Assembly: GCA_032717465.1 (NCBI GenBank)
Contig: CM064666.1
Span: forward strand, 21,770,431 to 21,834,430
Source: Coenobita brevimanus
Lineage: Eukaryota > Arthropoda > Malacostraca > Decapoda > Coenobitidae
Direction: 5' to 3'
Length of the DNA: 64,000 bases
The translations under genes and the position numbers were made by a program. The notes below the pieces were generated by a model. The model was given only the letters and a program-made list of their open reading frames with translations, was not told the origin of the DNA and did no database searches. Shown here piece by piece: positions 23,201 to 35,551 of the stretch (position 1 is its first letter; each line of letters begins with the position of its first letter).

Positions 23201-24200
23201 TTAGTGGAGCATTTGTGACATTGAGCAAGTACAGGTAGCATAAACTGTCCTCTAAGACTGTACACCATGCTGACTCATAAGTCAGGCCAGTCACAAAACA
23301 CGTCTCAGGTAGAGTTAGTACATCCACTCCTTCTTTTGCACCGGCAGCACAAACAGAGACTTTGGTGAACTCATGCGGTAACAAAATTGTGTACGTATTC
23401 GTTACTGCACGTTTCGTCTCTGCGTGTTGGAGAAGATCATTCAGACTGTGTGAGGCAGGTAACTGAGACATGTCTGAGTCAGCGATAGTGTTGTCGGGAG
23501 AGGAGGTAAGAGCCATGTTCGAGGGCTGAGATGATGTATCAGGAGACATTGAGGAATTTATGTCCTTGCTCGCAGTCAGTAAGGGAATGATCTCTGTATT
23601 CTCAGATGATGATAGTGGTGGTTTGGGCTGGGTTGGACTTTTTGGTAGTGATAGGGACAGAGGTAAATGAAGGACTGATTTGATCGTAAGAACAGGACGG
23701 GGACATTCCATAGTGTAAACCTGGAATCCAGAAATGTCTATACTACCACAAGCAGGTAATAATGCAATGGAGTGTTGTGCCATGGTGGAGAAACCAATAA
23801 GGGCATCTGCGGGATACTGCAAGTCGTTAGTGACATGAAATTCAATTGGGATAGGGGGCAAATCTCTGTGGAGTTTGACTTCAAGAGTGACTCTTCCCTT
23901 AACCTTAAACTCTGAGCCGTCAACACCACATAGGCGAATGTCTGGTGGTTCTGGGAGACTGACGTGGTTGTGATGGCGATGAATAATTTGTAAGGAATTT
24001 TCGGAGATGAGATTTTCTATAGATCATGTGTCCAAGAAGAATGACGTTGGTATGTCATGACTGCTGCCGAGAATGACTAAACCCGAGGATGTTATGGGAC
24101 CTACATGGCGGATGGGGAGTTGGGTTTCTGGTTCTACGTGATATTGGTCCGATACGGGCGCGTCGCTTCCCCCGACTGTTGGCGGTTGAGGTAACGACAT
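20248..24200 (-). pseudogene. pol: E2 pol with an uninterrupted RNase H end-integrase frame
   Basis: The frame 20248-21933 (561 codons) is the longest intact pol piece in the array. It carries the RNase H end (IQTDHLPL), the IN zinc-binding set (HNTPPASHPGKDR ... HCDSCLFC), and the catalytic core with SIDLLKL, NDNGTEF and NGLVERHN, so D, D and E are all present. The GPY/F-like module is KFTGPHRVL, and a proline-rich tail ends LHDLPH. Upstream are TGA at 22030-22032 in RNase H and a 72-base in-frame loss plus a one-base loss (near 22265) in RT. TAA lies at 22680-22682 and the shared RT-start lesion at 22761. TGA at 24024-24026 replaces the glycine codon of the protease DTG. The IN tail ends 25 bases before the env ATG. 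Confidence 0.9.
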
Positions 24201-25507
24201 TCCTCAGTGGTGTGAGTCGTGCTTGATTGGTGGTATTTGCAGCGTGGACGACGTGAGTGGGAAGGCGTACGCTGTCTAGTTTGGGAGTGAGGACGTTTGT
24301 ATGTACGGTCGCAACTGGATGCTGGATGTCCAGGATGACCACACTACCAGAAAAGAATCGAAGATTGTCTGTTCCATTGGGCGCTAGATGGATCACGACC
24401 TGCGGTAGGAGAAGGATGTGTGGCAGATCTGCCGCGTGTGGCTGGACGGGAGCGAGATTGGTCTGGGGTAGTGGAGGTGTGACAGACTGAGGAGGCCAAG
24501 GGTTGGGTGGTGCCCTGACGCGTGTAGTTCGAACCTGTTCTTTCATGAATGGCTTTAGTGACCTGAATAATTTTATCTCCTGGATTGAAACCGATTTCCA
24601 AGGCTAGCTCTCGCTGTTTAGGAGTAAGCCAGTGAAGGAATCTCAGGTAACCAATTAAGTCAGCAAAGTTGGTGAGTGAAAGCATTGGAACGCCATTCTT
24701 GTCTTCTAACCATTTCATGCCTACCAGTAATTGGATCATCTCGTTACTAGTTGCTTTCATGGCGGCGGCAGCTTCGCGGAGCTTGGCATATTGCGCTGGG
24801 ACGCGCAAGTCCTCATCTAGTTGGTTTAGGAGATTAATGAATCCCATGAGAGACGCGGTATTTGAATACTGGAAAGAAAGGCTGATTAGTTCCGTACGAA
24901 AATCAGCAAAGGTACGAATGCTATTGAAATGTCCTGCACGGATCGCGGATCCGTTGTTCGATTTACCGTGGTGCAAGCGACCGAGGAGGTAGGCTACTTT
25001 GAGCGATTCATCGGTTATTTGTCTATTGTGTATTTCTGTGTCGACTTCTCTGAGGAAATCATAGACAGACCAAGTTGGGTCCTGGCTGGTAAATTTGGGA
25101 CGATTGGCATCGTCGAGATAGATAGACTGTGGAGGGTTGGCCATGGCTGGAAGTGTAGAAGTGGCGGCAGGAGAGGTGTGGGAGAGAGAGAAGGTAGTGG
25201 CAGTTAAGGGCGAGCAAGACGGGGTATGCAGGGAGGCAGGAGATGGATCGACAGAGGAAGGAGTAGAGGAAGACGAAGGGAGTGGAGAGGCAGGAGTAGA
25301 AGAGGAGGTATCTGGATTTACGAGTGTAGGATGGGTAGGAAGTGATTCTGCGGGAAGTGAAACGGGAGTCTCAGGCACAGTGCGGTGGTACTCTTTGCCA
25401 CTTCGTAAATGAGTGATTGTGTTAGAGTCGGCAGACGGGGTATGAGCAGGTGATGTTTCCGGGTCGAGAGAGTTGGTGGTAAGCAGTTGACGTGGAAAGT
25501 ATGGCAT
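24134..25507 (-). pseudogene. gag: E2 gag, nucleocapsid knocked out
   Basis: Open from ATG 25507 through the Ser/Pro-rich start and the capsid-like domain to TAG at 24344-24346, which falls inside the first zinc knuckle (tyrosine codon changed to a stop). The knuckle's first cysteine is also phenylalanine, and an arginine within it is proline. The remaining frame to 24134 still shows the second Cys/His cluster. A capsid without nucleocapsid would not be expected to package RNA. Confidence 0.9.
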
Positions 25508-26389
25508 TTAATGAGGCAATGGAAGATGAAAGGATGAAGATGGATACGTAGGTGGAAATATATAAATAACAATGAGAGAATGGAATACATGAGTAGGCGT
25601 GAAAATGAATGAAGGTGCGGGGATGGATGGTTTAAAAAAAGGGCGAAGGATGAGATGGAGTACAAATAACGTAGGTGAAGATGAAAACGGTGTAATGGAA
25701 ATGAGATGGAATATTTACAATAACCAATCTGTAGAGAAAATCGAGGATAATCTCTATAGAAAGGAAAGATATACTATAGTTACACAGTAGAGATGGGAGT
25801 GTTGAGATGTATGACGTGCAGGGGTGGCTGGGCGTAGCTGGGCTGGGGCGGGGCGGGGCGGGGCGGGGCGGCGGTGGAGAGACAGCTGGGCAGAGAGGAG
25901 ATGAGACGGCGCGATGAATCACCGGCAGGGAGTGGCGGTCGTAGGAGGCTCCGTAATGCAGAGCAGATGCGGGCGACGGCGGAGGCCGGTGGTGGGTTGT
26001 GAGGGCAGATGTTGGTGCAAGGCAGGTGTAGAGCTGTTGAGTTGAAAATGCAGAGAATGGTGGTGGGCAGGCTGTGGGCAGACAGTGATAAGTGGGACCG
26101 TGGGGGCAGGAGTTATGATGAGTTTGGAACAGGTGCTGGGAACAGGTTCAACAGGTGAGTAGGTCGGCGACGGTGACACGTGCGGTCAGGAACAAGGCGT
26201 GGTGCGGTTGTTTGAGGTGAGCACTGGTGAGAAAAATTGTACACTCGGAAAACACAGCCAGGTACTACACCACTAGAGGCATTGAGGAGGGGCGAGGCTG
26301 GCAGATGCGAGACGTCGTGTATCTTGTGATGTCACTAAAAGGCGATGGAGGCGGTCAGAATCTGATGGTTCGAAACACCGCTGCTACCA
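25508..26389 (-). promoter_or_regulatory. E2 leader and primer-binding site
   Basis: Same layout as the E1 leader. The tRNA-like 3' end is on + at 26367-26389. The GGGGC tract at 25843-25873 is a pure run, unlike the interrupted run in E1. The 86-codon minus-strand frame is at 25919-26179. Confidence 0.75.
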
Positions 26390-26391
26390 AA

Positions 26392-26938
26392 TGTAACTTG
26401 CAATACTTTGGTGATAGAAACTCCGTGTACAAACAGCTAGACAAGGAGTTTATTACAAGCTCACAGTAAAATAGTCTGCCCGATTTGGCTGCCTGCTAAG
26501 AACTGATGCAATAACACCGTCTTCAGGCGCGGGAAAGCTTGCTGACCTAGCAAGTTTAGTGGGGGCATGTATGCATTGGGGGGGGGACATATATACATCG
26601 GGGGTAGACCTATTGTGGAGGGGGTACACTACTCCCCCGGGTAGCTGAGGCGGTGTCTCCTGACACCGGGAGTTAAATGGTGTTTGATTATAGTAATAAG
26701 GCAGGACCGGGAGGTGTGTACAAGGGAAAAGTATGATACAGGGGCAGTAGGGGAGACATGGCCATGCTGAGGAGAGGGAATTAGAAGGATATATACATAT
26801 AAAATATACAAAGATTAATAGGTACAAATCCAGTAAGGGGCGAAGGTATACATAAACGTAATGGGAATTACACAATAATAGACTGAGACATGATAAACAA
26901 GGAGTAGATATGAGAGTTCTATTGTTGTTCTTACTTCA
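26392..26938 (-). repeat. LTR between E2 and E3
   Basis: 547 bp, flanked on the left by AA and the E2 primer-binding site and on the right by the T-rich polypurine-tract complement of E3. It differs from the neighbouring LTRs by scattered substitutions and length changes in the G-run near 26578-26586. Confidence 0.92.
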
Positions 26939-27083
26939 TTTTTTTTTCTTTTTGTATTTTCTGTAGGATACACTGGCACTCAGTAATGCATTAAAAAAAT
27001 ACCATCATTTTCTAGTAGGCAGAGTTCTGTTCACAGGTTGGTTAATTGTCAGATGGCATTGGTAGTCACTGAATGTGAGGGCA

Positions 27084-28758
27084 CTAAGTACGGGGAGTTT
27101 CTACGTCGTGTGTAGGGCGTACTATGCCTGTAGCGACTCTGATTTCCTGGAGTCGACGTTCCATTTTTCTGACACAACAATGCACTGCACAGATGATGAG
27201 TAGAAAACCTATGAAATCGATAACCACAGGGGGAAACACAACTGTTGGATGACCCCATGTACGGCTGAAGGCCAGAGAAAATTGATCCATAATGAAATCA
27301 CTGTCATTGAGGAAGGTGAGCATGCGCAAGTTAGGCGAGGTGATGGTAATGTTGGCAGATTGTAGGGTGGAAGGCATGTCGAGTGGTTGAAAGATGTCAT
27401 AGGAGCGATTACGGACAGCTTGGTGATAGCGAGTGGTGTAAGTGATGACAGACTCTGATTTGACGGTATAATAGTCAGGTGCTTTGTAGAGAGCACTAGC
27501 GGGGACGGATCGAACCGAAGAACCAGGACACATGATTGTGACAGAGATGGGAACAGCAAAGAAGAAGTACTGGATATTGTTGAGGTGAGCATGGTAGACC
27601 GGGAGGTCAGGAGCTGGGACAAAAGAACAGGCCGAGTAGATGGAATGGTTGCGAACTAAAGCAGACTCACAGGGTGTAGGACTGCTAGGGAAGATAGCGA
27701 AAAGGTGGGCAGGACAGAGACGAGAGGTCGGAGTAAGGGAGGAACATTTCTGGAGGTCTGTGGAAGAAAGGAAGGCAACGGAAAGATGATCATGGGAGAG
27801 GAGGAAATATTCTGAAGGAACAGATACCTGTAACAAGGAGTTGTTGAGGCGGAAAGGGAAGGGAATGATGTGGAAAAGGTTAAAGGGTATGGCAGAACGG
27901 AGAGGAATATGGACGACGACGTATGTAGTGAGAAGAGTGGCTTCGAGAACAGGATAATAATATTCAAGGGAGGAGTAAGGGAGGACTGGGGAGAGACCGA
28001 AGGTGGAGTGAGCCCATTCCAGGACAGAACGGAGAGCTGAGACAGGTAGTGACACGTCCATTGATAGCATCGACCAGGATACGAACCAAGGCAGAGACTT
28101 GAGACAAGAGAGAGTGAATGGCTAGTTGGAGATTATCCATGCTGAGTTTGAGGTAGAAGAACTGAGAGATAACGTTGAGATCTGAAAGGTGGCATTGTAA
28201 GATATCTGTGAAATTTAGAGTGGACGTGACTTCATTGAGTTGGGTTGTGAGCTTCTGTAACATAGTGTGTTGGATTTTAATGACTCGGTGTTGTGATTCT
28301 AGGGCTGAAGCTAATTGAGTGAGATCAGATTTGAAGCCAGAAATGTCAAGGGCTGTAGCAACGCCAAACAAGCCACTCAGAATCTCACTGCCGAAGTCGA
28401 AGAGACCTCGTTTCACACGAGATCGACCCACGGGTGTCTGAATGGAAAATGTGTCATTGAGCTCAGTGAATCTGTTACTTATGTATTGCAATTGCCAGGA
28501 GAGTGGGAGGAAAAGGTTATAGAGATACTCATTCGGGTTGTTTGTCCCCATGAGGGCCGTGAGATGGGTCCTGATTCCGTGGAGCTGGTGCACGTAGGCA
28601 GGTAGGGCAATGGCTACGTCGGCCGGGGGCGCAAGATCGTAGCGCAAGGAGACCTCGCCTCCTGAGCCGACCAAGGCCCCGGGACGTACTCCACCATCGT
28701 CCTGATCTGACCCAGACCCCAGGAGGGTCAGCACTGCCAGCAGGGAGATCGCTAACAT
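27084..28758 (-). pseudogene. env: E3 env, two long overlapping frames
   Basis: Frame one (27964-28758, 264 codons) has the signal peptide, the furin-type RVKR at 28408-28419, the fusion-peptide-like GLFDFGSEI and the heptad region. Frame two (27084-28070, 328 codons, +1 relative) has an IIPFPFRLNN block and conserved cysteines (KCSSLTPTSRLCP). N-glycosylation-type sites and a transmembrane segment VVIDFIGFLLIICAV follow, with a basic cytoplasmic tail. The two frames overlap by 107 bases. Neither has internal stops, so the only break is the frameshift, which E2, E4 and E5 share. A splice-acceptor-like site (TTTTCTAG in sense, 28764-28771) lies 5 bases upstream of the ATG. Confidence 0.9.
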
Positions 28759-28782
28759 CGTACCTAGAAAATCAGGGTAGAG

Positions 28783-31700
28783 TTAATGGGGGAGGTCGTG
28801 AAGAGGTTGATGGGCAGAGCGCAGTTTGCACCGATAGTGATTGGTTGATGAATGAGCAGGTGGAGGTGGAGAGGAAGGAGACTGAGGGATAGGTGGAGAC
28901 AAGGTAGACTGAGGGATGGGAGGAGGGGAAGAGGGGGCAAGAGGTTGTGTAAGTGACTCTTCCAAGACGAGGCCACGGGGTGCTCGCTTTAAGTCATCGA
29001 CGTGGACCCATCTGGTGTCCCTAGGGGACAGGTCCTGGAGGTGAAATTTTTTGCCTTGTTGAGTGAGGACGCGGTGGGGCCCTGTAAATTTGTCATCCAA
29101 CTTAGAGGAACGCGTATGGGAATGAGCAAAGACAAGATCGCCTATATTGATAGTGATAGGAGAGGCGGACTTATGTTGGCGCTGCAGCATGTCCTCCTGA
29201 GAGGAAGCCAAAGTGGATTGGACATACTGGTGGATTGTCTGGAAGTTGGCCAATTTTAGTTTAACATAATCATCCATGTTGTAGATGGGTTCTGGTTTTG
29301 AGGATAAGAGAGAGTATGGGAGGTCCTTGTCAAAGCCAAAGAGGACGAAGAAGAGAGATACAGCAATGGATGCATTGATGGAACTATTGATGGAGGATGC
29401 CACTTGAGGAATCCAGTCATCCCAGGACGAACTATGGGAGCCTAGATGTCTGAGGCACTCTAAGATTTTACGGTTGTGGCGTTCTACAGGGTCATTGGAA
29501 GCCGGATGGTTAGGCACGACATTGCACCTACTGATATGAAAGCGGCGACAGATCACATCTAGAAGGTTATTGTTGAATTCTGTACCATTGTCATTAAGAA
29601 TGGTATGAGGGGTACTGAATGGGCAAATTACGTGATCTACAAGGGCACGTGCAACGCTCTTCGTGGTCTTTTCGGAGAAGGGTACGAGGACACAGTAGCG
29701 GGAGAAGTGGTCGACCGCTACGAACAAGTACTCAGCGCCAGATTCTGTGAGAGGTAGTTTTAAGAGATCGATTGAGACAGTTTCCCATGGTCGTGATGGG
29801 ATTGGGTATTGTAAGAGAGGTGCTGGTAAGTCGGTGGATACTTTGTGGCGGTGGCAGAAGAGGCAAGAGTCACAGTGGGCATTGATATCGCGGCGCATGG
29901 TTGGCCAATAGTATTTGAGACGTGCTTGGCGCAAGCATCGGTCTTTACCTGGATGGGAAGCTGGAGGAGTATTATGAACAATGTGAAGAACCTTTGGTAT
30001 CAGGGCAGCGGGGACAACAAGATGGCGTACTTCGCGATTGGGCATATCTTTGACTGTTAGCAGTGTTTTCCTGTAAAAGAGATCATCATCTAGCATGAAC
30101 CCATCTAGTGATACTGGCAGAGTAGGTAAGGTCGAGGCATCGCCAGATTCTAGGAAATAAATGACTTTGGACCACATGGGGTCTTGGCGCTGAAAGTTTC
30201 GAACAACTTCTGACGTTAGTGTAGTATTTTCAGTTACTTCAGGCTGCAGTGATGTTATAGCTGCTGCTACGTGACGTGAGAGTGCGTCTGCAATTACATT
30301 CAACTTGCCTGGTACCTATTGAAAAGTGGGATTAAAGTCTTGGATGATGACAGACCATCTAGCTAGTCTACCTGTTAGGTTGCGATTCTTGAACAAATCA
30401 TATAGTGGAAGGTGGTCTGTTTGGATATGCACTGGATAACCATAGACTATATCTCTGAAATGTTTCAAGGACCAGATTACTGCTAGCGCTTCGAGATCTG
30501 TGACACTGTAGTTACGTTCAGCGGTTGTAAGGGTGCGACTAGCATACGCTATTACGCGCTTCCTTGATGCTTCATCGAGTTGCATTAAAACGGCACCAAG
30601 TCCAGTGCCTGAGGCGTCTGTGGAAAGAGGGAAGGGTGTGGTATAATCAGGGAACGCTAGAACAGGGGCATTTACAAGAGCTGTCTTTAGCTTTTGGAAA
30701 GCTTGTGACTGGTCGTTAGTCCAAACAAAGGGCACATTCTGCTTGAGTAAGTGGGTCAGAGGAGCGGCGATCTTTGCATAATCCCGGATGAAGCGACGAT
30801 AATAGCCACTGAGGCCCAGGAAACTTCGTACAGCTTCGGTAGTGGTGGGTTCTGGGAAGTTAATAACCGCCTTAGTTTTATCCTCATTAGTATGAATGCC
30901 TTGTGCATCGATGACATGGCCTAGGAATTTGATTTTCTTTTGCAGGAAGTCACATTTACTGAGATTGATTTTCAGGCCTGCAAGCTAGAGGCGTTCAAAG
31001 ACTTGCTGGAGTTTGGTAAAATGATCAGGGATGGATTTACTCACAACAATCATATCATCTAGGTAAGCAAAAAGAGAGTGTCCCATCATACCGCTGAAGA
31101 CTGAATGGATAAGTCGCATGAACACGGAAGGAGCATTTCCCAGACCAAAAGGGAGTCTCTTAAACTGAAAATGTCCGGAAGGGGTGCTAAAGGCTGTAAC
31201 TGGGCGAGACTACTCTTCCATTTCGACCTGCCAGTACCCGCTGAGGAGGTCTAAAGATAAAAAGACTACGTTATTGTCACCAAGGGATTATAGCAAATCA
31301 GTGAGGACGGGTAACGGGAAACGGTCTGGAACGGTGACAGAATTGACCTTACGATAGTCGACTACTGGTCTAAAGTGGTCTATTCCATGGACTGACGAAG
31401 GGTTCAATAATGTCTTGGTCTAACATATTCTGTACCATTTGATCTGTCTGCTTTCGCTGGCCGTGAGGAAATCGATACGTTGGTATGTAAATCGGCTGAG
31501 TTCCTGGTAGTTTTTCAGTCGTATGTTTGACAAAGTTTGTTCTACCCATCGGTTCACCGGGTAAGGCAACCACATTTCTGTACGAGGTCAGAAGGTCAAG
31601 GAGTTGAGGCGTATTTTCTGGGAAATCTGTGCAAGTGAGATGTGAGAGCATATCGGGTGAATATGTCGGCGCAGATCCCGTAGAGTTAATAGTACATACA

Positions 31701-32806
31701 CCGATTGGCTTATCAGTCTGAATAGTAGGAATTGATGAATCCTGGCACACCTTTACGGCCGCTGGGTATACTAGGACGTCTCCAATCTTTACACCACTTT
31801 TAAGTTTTAGTGGAGCATTTGTGACATTGAGCAAGTACAGGTAGCATAAACTGTCCTCTAAGACTGTACACCATGCTGACTCAAAAGTCAGGCCAGTCAC
31901 AAAACACGTCTCAGGTAGAGTTAGTACATCCACTCCTTCTTTTGCACCGGCAACACAAACAGAGACTTTGGTGAACTCATGCGGTAACAAAATTGTGTAC
32001 GTATTCGTTACTGCACGTTTTGTCTCTGCGTGTTGGAGAAGATCATTCAGACTGTGTGAGGCAGGTAACTGAGACATGTCTGAGTCAGCGATAGTGTTGT
32101 CGGGAGAGGAGGTAAGAGCCATGTTCGATGGCTGAGATGATGTATCAGGAGACATTGAGGAATTTATGTCCTTGCTCGCAGTCAGTAAGGGAATGATCTC
32201 TGTATTCTCAGATGATGATAGTGGTGGTTTGGGCTGGGTTGGACTTTTTGGTAGTGATAGGGACAGAGGTAAATGAAGGACTGATTTGATCAGAAGAACA
32301 GGACGGGGACATTCCATAGTGTAAACCTGGAATCCAGAAATGTCTATACTACCACAAGCAGGTAATAATGCAATGGAGTGTTGTGCCATGGTGGAGAAAC
32401 CAATAAGGGAATCTGCAGGATACTGCAAGTCATTAGTGACATGAAATTCAATTGGGATAGGGGGCAAATCTCTGTGGAGTTTGACTTCAAGAGTGACTCT
32501 TCCCTTAACCTTAAACTCTGAGCCGTGAACACCACATAGGCGAATGTCTGGTGGTTCTGGGAGACTGACGTGGTTGTGATGGCGATGAATAATTTGTAAG
32601 GAATTTTCGGAGATGAGATTTACTATAGATCCTGTGTCCAAGAAGAATGACGTTGGTATGTCATGACTGCTGCCGAGAATGACTAAACCCGAGGATGTTA
32701 TGGGACCTACATGGCGGATGGGGAGTTGGGTTTCTGGTTCTACGTGATATTGGTCCGGTACGGGCGCGTCGCTTCCCCCGACTGTTGGCGGTTGAGGTAA
32801 CGACAT
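28783..32806 (-). pseudogene. pol: E3 pol: protease intact, RT with stops
   Basis: The PR-linker frame 31370-32806 (478 codons) starts MSLPQPPTV and keeps the protease triad in FFLDTGSIVNLIS. RT (30736-31369) contains TAA at 31288-31290, a TAG near 31212 and another near 30966 (Q codon), besides the shared RT-start lesion at 31370. RNase H is open at 30316-30735, with a nonsense codon at its border with IN (tyrosine codon to TAG, about 30316). IN is open at 28783-30303 with HCDSCLFC, SIDLLKL, NDNGTEF and a VERHN block (DPVERHN instead of GLVERHN, catalytic glutamate kept), then KFTGPHRVL. E3 is one of the copies with an intact protease active site. Confidence 0.9.
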
Positions 32807-34113
32807 TCCTCAGTGGTGTGAGTCGTGCTTGATTGGTGGTATTTGCAGCGTGGACGACGTGAGCGGGAAGACGTACGCTGCCTGGTTTGGGAGTGAGGAC
32901 GTTTCCATGTACGGTCGCAACTGGATGCTGGATGTCCAGGATGACCACACTACCAGGAAAGAATTGAAGATTGTCTGTTCCGTCGGGCGCTAGATGGATC
33001 ACGACCTGCGGTAGGAGAAGGATGTGTGGCAGATCTGCCGCGTGTGGTGGGACAGGAGCGAGATTGGTCTGGGGTAGTGGAGGTGTGACAGACTGAGGAG
33101 GCCAAGGGTTGGGTGGTGCCCTGACGCGTGTAGTTCGAACCTGTTCTTTCATGAATGGCTTTAGTGACCTGAATAATTTTATCTCCTGGATTGAAACCGA
33201 TTTCCAAGGCTAGCTCTCGCTGTTTAGGAGTAAGCCAGTGAAGGAATCTCAGGTAACCAATTAAGTCAGCAAAGTTGGTGAGTGAAAGCATTGGAACGCC
33301 ATTCTTGTCTTCTAACCATTTCATGCCTACCAGTAATTGGATCATCTCGTTACTAGTTGCTTTCATGGCGGCGGCAGCTTCGCAGAGCTTGGCATATTGC
33401 GCTGGGACGCGCAAGTCCTCATCTAGTTGGTTTAGGAGATTAATGAATCCCATGAGAGACGCGGTATTTGAATACTGGAAAGAAAGGCTGATTAGTTCCG
33501 TACGAAAATCAGCAAAGGTACGAATGCTATCGAAATGTCCTGCACCGATAGCGGATCCGATGTTCGATTTACCGTGGTGCAAACGACCGAGGAGGTAGGC
33601 TACTTTGAGCGATTCATCTGTTATTTGTCTATTGTGTATTTCTGTGACGACTTCTCTGAGGAAATCATGGACAGACAAAGTTGGGTCCTGGCCGGTAAAT
33701 TTGGGACGATTGGCATCGTCGAGATAGATAGACTGTGGAGGGTTGGCTATGGCTGGAAGTGTAGAAGTGGCGGCAGGAGAGGTGTGGGAGAGAGAGAAGG
33801 TAGTGGCAGTTAAGGGCGAGCAAGACGGGGTATGCAGGGAGGCAGGAGAGGGACCGACAGAGGAAGGAGTAGAGGAAGAAGAAGGGAGTGGAGAGGCAGG
33901 AGTAGAAGAGGAGGTATCTGGATTTACGAGTGTAGGATGGGTAGGAAGTGATTCTGCGGGAAGTGAAACGGGAGTCTCAGGTACAGGGAGGTGGTACTCT
34001 TTGCCACTTCGTAAATGAGTGATTGTGTTAGAGTCGGCGGACGGGGTATGAGCAGGTGATGTTTCCGGGTCGAGAGGGTTGGTGGTAAGCAGTTGACGTG
34101 GAAAGTATGGCAT
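32740..34113 (-). pseudogene. gag: E3 gag, nucleocapsid stop
   Basis: Open from ATG 34113 to TAG 32950-32952. The stop is the same tyrosine-to-stop change as in E2, with the same neighbouring arginine-to-proline change. The first cysteine of the knuckle is serine here, so that residue changed independently or in two steps. The capsid region is otherwise complete. Confidence 0.9.
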
Positions 34114-35000
34114 TTAATGAGGCAATGGAAGATGAAAGGATGAAGATGGATACGTAGGTGGAAATATATAAATAACAATGAGAGAATGGAATACATGAAT
34201 AGGCGTGAAAATGAATGAAGGTGCGGGGATGGATGGTTTAAATAAAGGGCGAAGGATGAGATGGAGTACAAATAACGTAGGTGAAGATGAAAACGGGGTA
34301 ATGGAAATGAGATGGAATATTTACAATAACCAATCTGTAGAGAAAATCGAGGATAATCTCTATAGAAAGGAAAGACATACTATAGTTACACAGTAGAGAT
34401 GGGAGTGTTGAGATGTATGACGTGCAGGGGTGGCTGGGCGTAGCTGGGCTGGGGCAGGGCGGGGCGGGGCGGGGCGGGGCGGCGGTGGAGAGACAGCTGG
34501 GCGGAGAGGAGAAGAGACGGCGCGATGAATCACCGGCAGGGAGTGGCGGTCGTAGGAGGCTCCGTAATGCAGAGCAGATGCGGGTGACGGCGGAGGCCGG
34601 TGGTGGGTTGTGAGGGCAGATGTTGGTGCAAGGCAGGTGTAGAGCTGTTGAGTTGCAAATACAGAGAATGGTGGTGGGCAGGCTGTGGGCAGACAGTGAT
34701 AAGTGGGACCGTGGGGGCAGGAGTTATGATGAGTTTAGAGCAGGTGCTGGGAACAGGTGCAACAGGTGCGTAGGTCGGCGACGGTGACACGTGCGGTCAG
34801 GAACAAGGGGTGGTGCGGTTGTTTGAGGTGAGCAATGGTGAGAAAAATTGTACACTCGGAAAGCACAGCCAGGTATTAAACTACTAGAGGCATTGAGGAG
34901 GGGCGAGGCTGGCAGATGCGAGACGTCGTGTATCTTGTGATGTCACTAAAAGGCGATGGAGGCGGTCAGAATCTGATGGTTCGAAACACCGCTGCTACCA
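34114..35000 (-). promoter_or_regulatory. E3 leader and primer-binding site
   Basis: tRNA-like 3' end on + at 34978-35000. GGGGC tract at 34451-34482, with one CAGGG interruption. The 86-codon minus-strand frame is at 34530-34790. Confidence 0.75.
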
Positions 35001-35002
35001 AA

Positions 35003-35551
35003 TGTAACTTGCAATACTTTGGTGATAGAAACTCCGTGTACAAACAGCTAGACAAGGAGTTTATTACAAGCTCACAGTAAAATAGTCTGCCCGATTTGGC
35101 TGCCTGCTAAGAACTGATGCAATAACACCGTCTTCAGGCGTGGGAAAGCTTGCTGACCTAGCAAGTTTAGTGGGGGCATGTATGCATTGGGGGGGGGGGA
35201 CATATATACATCGGTGGTAGACATATTGTGGATTGGGTACACTACTCCCCCGGGTAGCTGAGACGGTGTCTCCTGACACCGGGAGTTAAATGGTGTTTGA
35301 TTATGGTAGGAAGGCAGGACCGGGAGGTGAGTACAAGGGAGAAGTATGATACAGGGGCAGTAGGGGAGATATGGCCATGTTGAGGGGAGGGAATTAGAAG
35401 GATATACACATATAAAATATACAAGGATCAATAGGTACAAATCCAGTAAGGGGCGAAGGTATACATAAACGTAATGGGAATTACACAATAATAGATTGAG
35501 ACATGATAAACAAGGAGTAGATATGATAGTTCTATTGTTGTTCTTATTTCT
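35003..35551 (-). repeat. LTR between E3 and E4
   Basis: Left edge TG at 35003 after the E3 primer-binding site and AA. The right edge is blurred, because the usual TTACTTCATT is TTATTTC merging into the T-run. The end is therefore approximate. Confidence 0.88.

Larger units (their letters stand above)
17861..26938 (-). mobile_element. array element E2, full-length layout
   Basis: Unit with 3' LTR 17861-18403 and 5' LTR 26392-26938, with all of gag, pol and env between. Both LTRs are shared with the neighbours E1 and E3. The spacing from this LTR to the next is 8531 bases, close to the 8611 bases of E3. Internal lesions include nonsense codons in env, RT, RNase H, PR and gag, and an in-frame 72-base deletion in RT (junction near 22208). 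Confidence 0.92.
26392..35551 (-). mobile_element. array element E3, full-length layout
   Basis: Unit with 3' LTR 26392-26938 and 5' LTR 35003 to about 35551. It holds all genes and has the longest open env halves and PR-linker frame in the array. No insertions. Breaks are point mutations plus the two family-wide lesions. Confidence 0.92.

Noticed and set aside
27964..28070. Programmed frameshifting in env
   Set aside because: No slippery sequence or structure was recognised. A shared founder mutation is simpler; kept only as an alternative in the findings.
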